Positions 25,791 through 33,565 of a stretch of DNA of 41,354 nt are shown piece after piece (the first letter of the stretch is position 1; the number at the start of each line of letters is the position of its first letter). The position numbers and the translations under genes are program-made. Source of the stretch: an uncultured Coriobacteriaceae bacterium (GTDB lineage Bacteria; Actinomycetota; Coriobacteriia; Coriobacteriales; Atopobiaceae); contig CADBCS010000025.1 in NCBI GenBank assembly GCA_902793195.1, positions 1 to 41,354 of the forward strand. The letters are read 5' to 3'. The notes beneath the pieces were generated by a model, which did no database searches, was not told where the DNA came from, and worked only from the letters and a program-made list of their open reading frames with translations.

Positions 25791-27157
25791 TGACGACTGG
25801 CCAAGCACTTGTTGGAAAGACATATCTGGTACGCACTTTTGGCTGCCAAATGAACTTGCATGACTCCGAGCGCGTGAGGGGCACGCTTGAGTCCTGTGGT
25901 TGCATAGAGACACATGACATGTCGGATGCCGATATCGTGGTCTTTATGACGTGCTGCGTGCGCGAGCATGCCGACACCAAGCTCTACGGCCAGGCAACGT
26001 CGCTCGTGAGCTTGCCCGCACCTCCTGGCGGGAGACGCATCGTTGCCATTGGCGGATGCATCGCCCAACGTGACGGCCAGAGGATTCGTGCGAACATCCC
26101 CAACGCAAACGTTGTCTTTGGCACTGGCGCGCTTGCTGCCCTCCCAGGTCTTCTGGAGAATGCATTTGCCTCGGATGGAAAGCAGGTCCTAACGGATACG
26201 AGCGAAGGCGCATACGGCTTCTCCTCTGATTTGCCCTCCAAGCGCGACCACCAGTTCCGTGGGTGGGTTCCCATCATGACGGGGTGCAACAATTTCTGCA
26301 CGTACTGCATTGTCCCGCACGTGCGCGGACGAGAGGTGAGTCGGCCCCTCGATTCCATCGTGCGCGAGTGCTCCCAACTGGTTGAGACGGGAACTCGAGA
26401 GATAACGCTGCTTGGGCAAAACGTCAACTCGTATGGGCGGGACCTCTATGGTGATCCCATCTTTGCGAAGTTGCTCGATGAGGTGTGTGCAACTGGCATA
26501 GAGCGCCTGCGCTTCACGTCTTCGAACCCAAAGGATCTCAACCAAGACGTGATTGACGCCATGGCAAGAAACGAAGCCGTAATGCCACACCTTCACTTGG
26601 CCGTACAGAGTGGATCCACAAGGATACTCAAGGCCATGAACAGAAGGTATACGCGAGAGCAATATTTGGAACTCGTTAGGTCTCTCAGGGACGCAATGCC
26701 CGATCTTGCCCTATCGACCGACGTCATTGTCGGTTTTCCCGGCGAACGTGAGTCCGACTTCCTCGACACGCTCACCATGATGTGTGAGGTGGGCTTTGCG
26801 TCTGCATATACCTTCATCTACTCCAAGCGGCCCGGTACACCTGCCGCCAGAATGATCGACGAGACCCCGCGCTCAGTCATACAGAGCCGTTTTGACAGCC
26901 TCACGTCTGTGGTGGCGCGTCTGTCATACGACTCAAACCAGCTTGACCTCCACAACGATGTGGAAGTGCTCGTCGAGGGCACTTCAAAACGATCGGATCG
27001 AATTATGGTGGGACACAGCAGAAAGAATCAAACGGTTCACTTTCCGCTTCCGGATGGAGCCAGCTCTTCCGATTACGTTGGAAAGCTGGTGGACGTTCAT
27101 GTAAACCAAGCACGCACTTGGTACCTGAGCGGAAACGCCATGGGTGTTCCCCGATGA
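25790..27157 (+). CDS. miaB: tRNA-2-methylthio-N6-dimethylallyladenosine synthase MiaB
   Basis: 455 residues. The UPF0004 domain shows FGCQMNLHDSERV, MTCCVREHAD and GGCIAQRDG. The radical SAM motif is CNNFCTYC (Cys166, Cys170, Cys173) followed by IVPHVRGREVSRP. Further family stretches are LLGQNVNSYG and STDVIVGFPGE, and a TRAM domain is at the C-terminus. MiaB adds a methylthio group to i6A37 in tRNAs reading UNN codons; MiaA, encoded next, makes i6A37. ATG 25790 overlaps the spoVS stop by one base, and the stop overlaps the miaA start. Confidence 0.96.
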   Translation: MTTGQALVGKTYLVRTFGCQMNLHDSERVRGTLESCGCIETHDMSDADIVVFMTCCVREHADTKLYGQATSLVSLPAPPGGRRIVAIGGCIAQRDGQRIRANIPNANVVFGTGALAALPGLLENAFASDGKQVLTDTSEGAYGFSSDLPSKRDHQFRGWVPIMTGCNNFCTYCIVPHVRGREVSRPLDSIVRECSQLVETGTREITLLGQNVNSYGRDLYGDPIFAKLLDEVCATGIERLRFTSSNPKDLNQDVIDAMARNEAVMPHLHLAVQSGSTRILKAMNRRYTREQYLELVRSLRDAMPDLALSTDVIVGFPGERESDFLDTLTMMCEVGFASAYTFIYSKRPGTPAARMIDETPRSVIQSRFDSLTSVVARLSYDSNQLDLHNDVEVLVEGTSKRSDRIMVGHSRKNQTVHFPLPDGASSSDYVGKLVDVHVNQARTWYLSGNAMGVPR

Positions 27158-28080
27158 GTCTTACTCGCGTTGTCTGCGTCGTTGGGCCCACCGGTTCGGG
27201 AAAGAGCGCACTCGCAGAGCGGGTCGCTGCTGGGCTTGACGGCGAGATCATATCAATAGATGCCATGCAGGTGTATCGAGGCATGGACATCGGCACCGCC
27301 AAAACGCCACGTGCGGCGCGCTCGTGCGCGCTGCATATGGTGGACATCGTAGACGTGCGCATACCCTATTCTGTATCGCTCTTCCAACGAGACGCTCGCA
27401 TGTGCGTCGATGACGTGTCGGCACGCAATCGGGTCCCCATCCTCTGCGGTGGAACGGGGTTGTATCTGGATGCCGTAATCGACGAAATGTCCTTCCCAAA
27501 AGGCGGGCAGGAAAGTGCCAACAGGGTTCGCTATGAGGCGTATGCCGCGGCGCATGGGTCTGATGCGCTGCACGACCTTCTGCGTCAACGCGACGCTCGC
27601 AGCGCAGCCCTCATCCACCCGAACAACCGTAGGAGGGTTGTGAGGGCCTTAGAGATGCTCGATGAGGGCAAATCTTATGCCGTGCACCACGAGGGTCTCA
27701 AATCCCGCGAGAAGCACTATGATGCCGTGATATGGGGCATAGAGATTGATCGTATCGTCTTGTACAAGCGGCTTGACGCTCGTGTGGATGACATGATTGC
27801 GCAGGGGTTGGTGGACGAGGTCCGTCGACTGGCGGGTCAGGGACTTAGGGAATCCGCCACGGCATCGCAGGCAATCGGCTACAAGGAGATTCTGCAATAC
27901 ATAGACGGACGAATCGATCTGGAGGACGCCACATCGCTCATCAAGCGAAACACCAGACGTTACGCGAAGCGTCAATGCTCATGGCTCAAGAGGGATGGTC
28001 GCGTACGCTGGCTCGACGCCAACCACATGACGATCGACCGAATGGCCGATCGCATTTGCCATGAATGGAGGACATCATAG
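27154..28080 (+). CDS. miaA: tRNA dimethylallyltransferase MiaA
   Basis: 308 residues. The P-loop is GPTGSGKSALAE (about 11-22). DAMQVYRGMDIGTAK, the GGTGLYLDAVID segment and SATASQAIGYKE are typical for the family, as is the C-terminal RNTRRYAKRQCSWLKRD. It transfers a dimethylallyl group to A37 of tRNAs. ATG 27154 overlaps the miaB stop (ATGA), giving coupled translation of two consecutive steps of one modification. In many Firmicutes mutS and mutL lie between miaB and miaA; here they are absent. Confidence 0.96.
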   Translation: MSLTRVVCVVGPTGSGKSALAERVAAGLDGEIISIDAMQVYRGMDIGTAKTPRAARSCALHMVDIVDVRIPYSVSLFQRDARMCVDDVSARNRVPILCGGTGLYLDAVIDEMSFPKGGQESANRVRYEAYAAAHGSDALHDLLRQRDARSAALIHPNNRRRVVRALEMLDEGKSYAVHHEGLKSREKHYDAVIWGIEIDRIVLYKRLDARVDDMIAQGLVDEVRRLAGQGLRESATASQAIGYKEILQYIDGRIDLEDATSLIKRNTRRYAKRQCSWLKRDGRVRWLDANHMTIDRMADRICHEWRTS

Positions 28081-29366
28081 CAATCGTCGACATACGGGCC
28101 GAGTCACAGAAGAGGGAAAGCGCGATTCTGGTGGGAGTGGACCGGCCAGGTCTTGATTGGCCCATCGAAGAGTCATTGGAGGAGTTGGGAAGACTTGCGG
28201 AGACCGATGGGGCCATGGTTGTCGATACATGCGTGCAAAGGCTCAACAGGCCTGTGGCAAAGACGTATATTGGCTCTGGCAAGGCACTTGAGCTTGCCGA
28301 GCTTGCGCACTCCCTCGACGCCGGTGTGATTGTCTTCGACGACGAGCTAACACCCTCACAGCAAGCAAACCTCGAGAGAATCGTTGGACATAAGGTCAAG
28401 GTAATAGACCGAACGGCATTGATACTGGACATCTTCGCGCGACATGCAACGACCAAGGAGGGACGTCTTCAGGTACGGCTGGCACAGAACCAGTATTTGC
28501 TCCCACGACTGCGTGGCATGTGGAGCCATCTGGTACGCGAGCAGACGCGTGGTGGGATCGGCAGCCGCTTTGGTCAGGGCGAGAGTCAGCTCGAAGTGGA
28601 CAGAAGGCTTGTGAGGAAACGAATAACCGCACTTCAGCACGAGCTAAGGATGCTTGAGCGCAGGCGTACCACGCAAAGCAAAACGCGACACGAAGCCGGA
28701 ATCTATCGGGTCGCCTTGGTGGGCTATACCAATGCGGGGAAATCCACGCTTCTCAACAAGCTCACTGGGTCTACCGTATACGCAAAGGACGAGCTCTTCG
28801 CCACGCTCGACCCCACGACTCGATCAATTACCCTCCCGGAAGGAAAGCGGATTACCCTCACCGACACGGTTGGCTTTATTCAAAAGCTTCCAACCATGCT
28901 GGTCGAGGCGTTTAAGTCTACGCTTGCAGAGGCAAAGTCGGCACAGCTGTTGCTGCTTGTGGTGGATGCGTCCGACAAGAACAGCGACATGCAGGTCAAA
29001 GCCGTAAAGGACATCCTCATCGAGCTTGGTGCCGATTCAATGCCGTGCGTGCCCGTCTACAACAAATGTGACCTTTTGTCGCGGGATGAGCAGAATGCCA
29101 TACGCGTTTCACATCCCGACGCGGTACTCATTTCTGCCCAGAACGGCAACGGGCTTGATTCGCTCACGCACCGCATCGCATACGAGGCCTCTAAGGACGA
29201 GCGAACGGTTACGGTGCGCATACCCTTTACGTGCGGAAAGCTCATTCAGATGGTGCACGAGCGTTGTCGCATCATACGAGAGGAGTACGGAACAGAAGGC
29301 TATTTGGCGACAATATGCGTTGACGATCAGGCATATGCTGCGGTGGAACAATATCTTGTGGCATGA
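28065..29366 (+). CDS. hflX: Ribosome-associated GTPase HflX
   Basis: 433 residues. The N-terminal HflX domain includes TYIGSGKALELAE, VIVFDDELTPSQQANLER and RTALILDIFARHATTKEGRL. The middle has the family stretch GGIGSRFGQGESQLEVDRR and a helical hairpin. The GTPase domain shows GYTNAGKSTLLN (from about residue 219), a G3 motif DTVGF and NKCD. HflX splits stalled 70S ribosomes. ATG 28065 lies inside the last codons of miaA (16-base overlap). The gene ends 17 bases before the stop of a convergent gene. Confidence 0.95.
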   Translation: MEDIIAIVDIRAESQKRESAILVGVDRPGLDWPIEESLEELGRLAETDGAMVVDTCVQRLNRPVAKTYIGSGKALELAELAHSLDAGVIVFDDELTPSQQANLERIVGHKVKVIDRTALILDIFARHATTKEGRLQVRLAQNQYLLPRLRGMWSHLVREQTRGGIGSRFGQGESQLEVDRRLVRKRITALQHELRMLERRRTTQSKTRHEAGIYRVALVGYTNAGKSTLLNKLTGSTVYAKDELFATLDPTTRSITLPEGKRITLTDTVGFIQKLPTMLVEAFKSTLAEAKSAQLLLLVVDASDKNSDMQVKAVKDILIELGADSMPCVPVYNKCDLLSRDEQNAIRVSHPDAVLISAQNGNGLDSLTHRIAYEASKDERTVTVRIPFTCGKLIQMVHERCRIIREEYGTEGYLATICVDDQAYAAVEQYLVA

Positions 29367-29383
29367 AAGCCGCCGCTCGTCTG

Positions 29384-30160
29384 TTAAGACACTGGCAGAT
29401 GCCCAGTTACCAACGAGATAACGGCCAGCAAAACAGGTTGGTGGGCGACGTAGACCAACAGCGAGTGTCGCCCCACAAATTCGAGCGGAGGAAACCCGCA
29501 TCGTCGAATTGCCTTGGCAAACCCGCGCACAAGCCACCATCTGCCAAGCGCGCACCCTGATAGATAGAGCAGCGTATAGGGGATGGGAGGATAGTAGTCG
29601 GACGACACGAACCCAGGACCTGGGAATCCAAGGAAGGCAAGGGCCTTGCAGTTGTATAGAGCCCTAGGCATGGGACACGTGTAGTCGCCGATGCCCACAT
29701 ACCCGACTGGCACCGAATACGCGAGCAAGAAAAGGACAAAGAGCACACCTGCCGCAACGAGTCCCGTTGGCGCATGGCCCAAACGATCGAGTACCCATAC
29801 GACGAACGTGGAAAACGCCATGCAGTATATGATGCCAAAGCTAATTGGCGCGTCAACGGATATGAGGCTCGTGACCACAAAGACCGCCAGTGCAACGGCG
29901 GCGTACTTAACGGATCGCTTGAGATTGTTGTGTGACAGGCTGCACATTATTCCTGCCAATATCAAGAACGCCCAGGAGATGCTTGCGCTCCATGCAGTCT
30001 GGATGGGCGGGAACCAAGGCATGTAGAGCCGCACGATATAAGCTAGGTCGTAGCAGAGATGGAACGCGACCATGGATACCAACGAGAGCCCTCGAAGCGT
30101 ATCGAACAGCCTCAGTCGAGACCCCCTGCCATGTATCGGCATATGTAGTGCATTTCGCAT
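29384..30160 (-). CDS. Heparan-alpha-glucosaminide N-acetyltransferase-like (DUF1624) membrane protein
   Basis: 258 residues and about seven to eight hydrophobic helices. The N-terminal LRLFDTLRGLSLVSMVAFHL with YDL following resembles the conserved start of the HGSNAT catalytic/DUF1624 family, where the His after the RG motif may act in acyl transfer. LEFVGRHSLLVYVAHQPVLL at the C-terminus is typical of such acyltransferases. The substrate is unknown; modification of a cell-surface sugar is plausible. It starts 12 bases after lexA on the same strand and may be co-transcribed with it. The start ATG 30160 has no clear ribosome site. Confidence 0.75.
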   Translation of the reverse strand: MRNALHMPIHGRGSRLRLFDTLRGLSLVSMVAFHLCYDLAYIVRLYMPWFPPIQTAWSASISWAFLILAGIMCSLSHNNLKRSVKYAAVALAVFVVTSLISVDAPISFGIIYCMAFSTFVVWVLDRLGHAPTGLVAAGVLFVLFLLAYSVPVGYVGIGDYTCPMPRALYNCKALAFLGFPGPGFVSSDYYPPIPYTLLYLSGCALGRWWLVRGFAKAIRRCGFPPLEFVGRHSLLVYVAHQPVLLAVISLVTGHLPVS

Positions 30161-30172
30161 CGCATGCGCCCG

Positions 30173-30823
30173 CTAGAGGGCTCTTATGAGCGCAGTCACC
30201 CGACCCAGAATCGTGGGATTGCGAACATAGATGGGCTCCATGCTATCGTTCTCCGGTTGCAACCGAACGATGTCCTTCTCTCGATAGAACGTCTTTACGG
30301 TTGCGGACTCGTCGATGAGCGCCACGATGATCTGGCCGTCCTGTGCATCGCGCTGTTCCTTGACCACGATGATGTCCCCGTCAAATATTCCGGCGTTGAT
30401 CATCGAGACGCCTCGCACCCGAAGCAAAAAGGAGCTCGCATCACCGACGATGCTTGTTGGAAGCGTTACCATCTCCTCGATGTTCTGTTCGGCCAGGATG
30501 GGGACCCCAGCGGCGACACGGCCCACGAGCGGAAGGGTTATGGTCCCATTAGAGAGATCCTGCCGTATGGCAACATCCTCCACCTCCGCAGTCGTGCCGT
30601 TCCCATCTTCTATTACCTCGATTGTACGAGGCTTCTTTGAGTTCCGATGGATATACCCCTTCTCCTCAAGTGACTTGAGGTGCGTGTGGACCGTGGAGGG
30701 TGACGCAAGTCCGACCGCACTGCCAATCTCGCGGACTGAGGGCGGATAGCCGTGGCTTTTGCTGTAGTTGCAGATGAAGTTGAAGATTGCCTGCTGGCGC
30801 TTGCTGATCTTGGGACGTTCCAT
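30173..30823 (-). CDS. lexA: LexA repressor
   Basis: 216 residues. The winged helix-turn-helix (about 1-65) includes GYPPSVREIGSAVGLASPST and LKSLEEKGYI. The C-terminal protease domain has the Ala105-Gly106 cleavage site in GRVAAGVP, the nucleophile Ser140 in RGVSMINAG and the general base Lys177 in SATVKTF. RecA filaments trigger self-cleavage and derepress SOS genes. ATG 30823 is preceded by GGAAAGGATG; the longer frame upstream lacks a ribosome site and runs into the operator region. The divergent LysM gene shares its promoter region, and SOS-like boxes lie there. Confidence 0.97.
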   Translation of the reverse strand: MERPKISKRQQAIFNFICNYSKSHGYPPSVREIGSAVGLASPSTVHTHLKSLEEKGYIHRNSKKPRTIEVIEDGNGTTAEVEDVAIRQDLSNGTITLPLVGRVAAGVPILAEQNIEEMVTLPTSIVGDASSFLLRVRGVSMINAGIFDGDIIVVKEQRDAQDGQIIVALIDESATVKTFYREKDIVRLQPENDSMEPIYVRNPTILGRVTALIRAL

Positions 30824-30845
30824 GGCGCATCCTTTCCAAAAGTGA

Positions 30846-30857
30846 AAACAATTGTTT
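30846..30857 (-). promoter_or_regulatory. Perfect 12-bp palindrome before lexA, possible second LexA site
   Basis: AAACAATTGTTT reads identically on both strands and lies 22 bases upstream of the lexA start. As a 14-mer it matches seven of ten consensus positions of CGAAC-N4-GTTCG, so LexA binding would be weak. Confidence 0.4.
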
Positions 30858-30867
30858 GCTTTACCCC

Positions 30868-30899
30868 TTGACACAAACCTTTGTACGAGCATAATTATA
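30868..30899. promoter_or_regulatory. Divergent lexA / LysM-gene promoters with an embedded SOS box
   Basis: Plus strand: TTGACA (30868-30873), 16-bp spacer, CATAAT (30890-30895). Minus strand: TATAAT (30899 to 30894) with an upstream TG (extended -10) for lexA. The sequence CAAAC-CTTT-GTACG (30874-30887) matches eight of ten LexA consensus positions. It fills the spacer of the plus promoter and lies just past the minus -10, so one bound LexA could block both. Confidence 0.65.
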
Positions 30900-30987
30900 A
30901 CACATGTTCGAGTACAGGTGTACGTGTTTCATTCCTGTCCATCGTACCATTTATAACATCACCATACGCAACGGTATGGAGGAAGAG

Positions 30988-31416
30988 ATGAAGTTGGAAC
31001 ATAAGTGCCAGACATGTGGTTCGCTCGCACTCAACAGCAGACACACGACCCACCTCGTGGTCATTGAGGGAACTCGATCTAAGCCCAAACAGAGGCCAGG
31101 TGCCATGCGTAGGCCCTCGCGTGTAGGTCGCAATGTCGTGGGCCTGCTTGTTTGCAGCGTAGCCACGATAGTCGCATTGTTCGCGTCCGCATATATCGAA
31201 ACCTCCCACCGCAACCAGGTGTCAGATCGACTCGACGCAATGCCAAAGGTAGAGGTATCGGTCGTTACGGGCGACACCATGTGGCGCATTGCCGAGGAGT
31301 ACGAGGTCGAAGGCGTCAGCACGGCCGAGCTCATCGCATGGATGCGTACCAACAACAACATGGAAAGCCCCTGTCTCGAACCCGGACAACAGCTTCTCGT
31401 ACCGCACTCGTCGTAA
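30988..31416 (+). CDS. LysM membrane protein, probable SOS-induced cell division inhibitor (YneA/DivS/Rv2719c type)
   Basis: 142 residues. A CQTC pair (Cys7, Cys10) and basic N-terminus precede one transmembrane helix (about 50-70). An extracytoplasmic LysM domain (about 91-138, VVTGDTMWRIAEEY to PGQQLLVP) should bind peptidoglycan. Small single-pass LysM proteins divergent from lexA are the SOS division inhibitors YneA of Bacillus, DivS of Corynebacterium and Rv2719c of Mycobacterium; in mycobacteria nrdR follows, as here. Function is thus inferred from architecture and position. ATG 30988 has GGAGGA at ideal spacing; in-frame ATGs at 30904 and 30976 are less likely. The promoter region holds a LexA-like box. 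Confidence 0.8.
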   Translation: MKLEHKCQTCGSLALNSRHTTHLVVIEGTRSKPKQRPGAMRRPSRVGRNVVGLLVCSVATIVALFASAYIETSHRNQVSDRLDAMPKVEVSVVTGDTMWRIAEEYEVEGVSTAELIAWMRTNNNMESPCLEPGQQLLVPHSS

Positions 31417-31510
31417 ACCCGCATCAAGCCGCTTTGAATCGTTTCGATTAATCACGCGGGATTAAGACTCTCCATATGCTATCGTTCCACTGTAGCGAGA
31501 TGGGGGGATT

Positions 31511-31960
31511 ATGCGTTGTCCAAAGTGTGGCTATGAGGAGTCAAAGGTCATTGATTCTAGGCCGTCTGACAATCATGAGGCTATTAGGCGTCGGCGAGAA
31601 TGCATTCGATGCGGCATGCGCTTTACCACGTTCGAGCGCCGCGAGGAAGTGCCGCTCATCGTGGTAAAGAAGGATGGTGCGCGCGAGACGTTCGATCGCC
31701 AGAAAATAATGCGAGGGCTGTTGCGTGCGACGGTCAAGCGCAACATTCCAGTCGCTCGTCTTGAAAAGCTGCTTGATGACATGGCTTCCGAGTTGCGAGA
31801 CAACGGCATCAACGAGATCACCTCCCAAGAGATTGGCAATATGGTTCTCATGCGTCTGATGGACCTCGACAAGGTGGCGTACATCCGCTTTGCCTCCGTG
31901 TATCGCGACTTCAAGGATGTGGATGAGTTTTCCGACGAGCTAAGGAGCCTGACCAATTGA
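31511..31960 (+). CDS. nrdR: Transcriptional repressor NrdR
   Basis: 149 residues. The zinc ribbon has Cys3, Cys6, Cys31 and Cys34 (MRCPKCG, CIRCGMRFTTFE). The ATP-cone follows from VVKKDGARETFDRQKI through VAYIRFASVYRDF. NrdR senses dATP/ATP and represses ribonucleotide reductase operons by binding NrdR boxes; I found no such boxes or nrd genes here. ATG 31511 follows GGGGGG at normal spacing. Position next to lexA and the LysM gene matches the actinobacterial order lexA-LysM gene-nrdR. The stop codon overlaps the probable dut start. Confidence 0.96.
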   Translation: MRCPKCGYEESKVIDSRPSDNHEAIRRRRECIRCGMRFTTFERREEVPLIVVKKDGARETFDRQKIMRGLLRATVKRNIPVARLEKLLDDMASELRDNGINEITSQEIGNMVLMRLMDLDKVAYIRFASVYRDFKDVDEFSDELRSLTN

Positions 31961-32406
31961 GCATGGATCATATTGACGTACGCATTCGCCGTCTAAGTGA
32001 TGACGTGACACTCCCAACTTATGCTTACGAAGGAGATGCAGGGCTCGACCTTCGCTCAAACGAGGACGTGACGCTCAAACCCTTCGAGCGTAGGCTCATT
32101 TCAACGGGACTCGCTGTTGCCATTCCCGATGGGTTTGCGGGCTTTGTCCAACCCCGAAGTGGCATGGCGCTCAAAAGGGGACTTTCCTTGGCAAATACTC
32201 CCGGGCTCATAGATGCGCATTATCGTGGGGAACTCAAAATTGCGGCGGTGAATCTCGATGCGACCGAGGAAGTGTCCATCACAAGGGGGGAGCGCATAGC
32301 ACAGCTCGTCATACAGCGCGTCCCCACGGTACGCCTCGTAGAGGTGGACCAGCTTGATGACACCGATAGAGGTGCGGGGGGATTCGGCTCGAGCGGAGCC
32401 GTATAA
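31957..32406 (+). CDS. dut: Deoxyuridine 5'-triphosphate nucleotidohydrolase (dUTPase)
   Basis: 149 residues of a trimeric dUTPase with all five motifs: EGDAGLDLRS (I), QPRSGMALKRG (II), NTPGLIDAHYRGELKIAA (III), RGERIAQLVI (IV) and the C-terminal RGAGGFGSSG (V). It turns dUTP into dUMP and pyrophosphate, keeping uracil out of DNA. TTG 31957 has AAGGAG nine bases upstream and overlaps the nrdR stop (TTGA). ATG 31963 is an alternative with poorer spacing. It may be SOS-linked through the upstream transcript. Confidence 0.95.
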   Translation: MSMDHIDVRIRRLSDDVTLPTYAYEGDAGLDLRSNEDVTLKPFERRLISTGLAVAIPDGFAGFVQPRSGMALKRGLSLANTPGLIDAHYRGELKIAAVNLDATEEVSITRGERIAQLVIQRVPTVRLVEVDQLDDTDRGAGGFGSSGAV

Positions 32407-32446
32407 GCACCTTGGTCCCAAACAACATGGTTGTCGTATGCATGGC

Positions 32447-32474
32447 TTGCATGTCTGAGTGTTTCATGTAAGAT
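32447..32474 (+). promoter_or_regulatory. Possible trxB promoter
   Basis: TTGCAT (32447-32452) and TAAGAT (32469-32474) with a 16-bp spacer lie 38 bases before the trxB start in a 106-base gap. TAATAT overlapping the -10 is an alternative. Confidence 0.35.
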
Positions 32475-32512
32475 AATATCGTGCGCGATTTATTATGTGA
32501 AAGGGGAGTGTC

Positions 32513-33457
32513 ATGGTTTCAACGCTAAGCAAGGACGTAATTATCGTCGGAGCAGGTCCAGCTGGGCTGTCCGCTGCCATCTATGCACAACGAGCCATGC
32601 TCGACGCGATGACCATCGAACAGGAGGCCGTTGGAGGCCAAATAATCCTTACGACCGAAGTTGACAACTATCCGGGGGTGCCACATACCGACGGCTATTC
32701 GCTCGTGGAGGCCATGCGGCGTCAGGCCGAAGACCTTGGTGCCAGCATCACGTATGCAAACGTGAGCGAGATATCGCATAACGAAGACGGAACGTTCGAC
32801 GTGGCAGTTGACTCCGTGCGCCACAACGCCAAGGCCGTGATCCTCGCTGGTGGAGCTACGCCACGGAAGGCTGGCTTCATCGGCGAGGAGGAGTTCGTCG
32901 GGCGCGGCGTCTCGTATTGTGCGACATGCGACGCGATGTTCTTCCGCAACCGTGAGGTGTTCGTGATTGGCGGAGGCAACTCCGCCGCAGAGGAGGCTCT
33001 GTTCCTGTCTAACTTCGCCTCACACGTGACCATGGTCGTACGTAAGGACCATTTGCGGGCACAGGCTATGGTGGGCCAACAGATTGAGTCCAACGACAAG
33101 GTATCCGTGCGCTATCTTACGAGCATCGTAGGCGTTGATGGCTCCACGGCCATAACGTCGATAACGTTTAGGGACAACGCCAACGGCACGCAGCACACCG
33201 AGCAGTTCGACGCTGGCGTCGGCGTGTTCGTGTTCGTAGGTAGGAACCCCGCGTCGCAACTCGTATCGCAGCTCGTGGACACGGATGAATCGGGTTATGT
33301 AATCGCAGACGACCGTATGGCCACAAAGACTCCCGGACTCTATGTTGCTGGTGACGTGCGGCAAAAGCCACTCAGGCAAATCGTTACTGCGGCGAGCGAT
33401 GGAGCCATAGCAGCCACCAGCGTCTCGGCGTATCTGGGTCACCCCGTGGAAGGATAA
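32513..33457 (+). CDS. trxB: Thioredoxin reductase
   Basis: 314 residues. The FAD-binding site is VGAGPAGLSAA (from residue 12), the NADPH site is GGGNSAAEEALFL and the redox-active disulfide is CATCD (Cys136, Cys139). The C-terminal AGDVRQKPLRQIVTAASDGA binds FAD. The enzyme reduces thioredoxin with NADPH and so feeds ribonucleotide reductase and peroxide defence. ATG 32513 has AAAGGGGAG upstream. The gene converges with the ClC gene 108 bases away. Confidence 0.96.
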   Translation: MVSTLSKDVIIVGAGPAGLSAAIYAQRAMLDAMTIEQEAVGGQIILTTEVDNYPGVPHTDGYSLVEAMRRQAEDLGASITYANVSEISHNEDGTFDVAVDSVRHNAKAVILAGGATPRKAGFIGEEEFVGRGVSYCATCDAMFFRNREVFVIGGGNSAAEEALFLSNFASHVTMVVRKDHLRAQAMVGQQIESNDKVSVRYLTSIVGVDGSTAITSITFRDNANGTQHTEQFDAGVGVFVFVGRNPASQLVSQLVDTDESGYVIADDRMATKTPGLYVAGDVRQKPLRQIVTAASDGAIAATSVSAYLGHPVEG

Positions 33458-33518
33458 CTCATTCCGTGATAATCGTTGTTATGTAAAGTAAAGAGCGATC
33501 ATACCTCTCACGTGCGCT

Positions 33519-33561
33519 ATGCGGAAAACTCCCCCGCATGGCACACGGTTTCCATGTGTGC
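33519..33561. terminator. Two hairpins between convergent trxB and ClC genes
   Basis: ATGCGG/CCGCAT (33519-33524 with 33534-33539) and GCACAC/GTGTGC (33541-33546 with 33556-33561) lie back to back in the convergent gap. Neither has a T-tract on either strand, so termination is only a guess. Confidence 0.3.
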
Positions 33562-33565
33562 ACGC

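Noticed and set aside
30904..30987. Longer start for the LysM protein at ATG 30904
   Set aside because: It would begin about 8 bases after the -10 element and lacks a ribosome site; GGAGGA directly supports ATG 30988.
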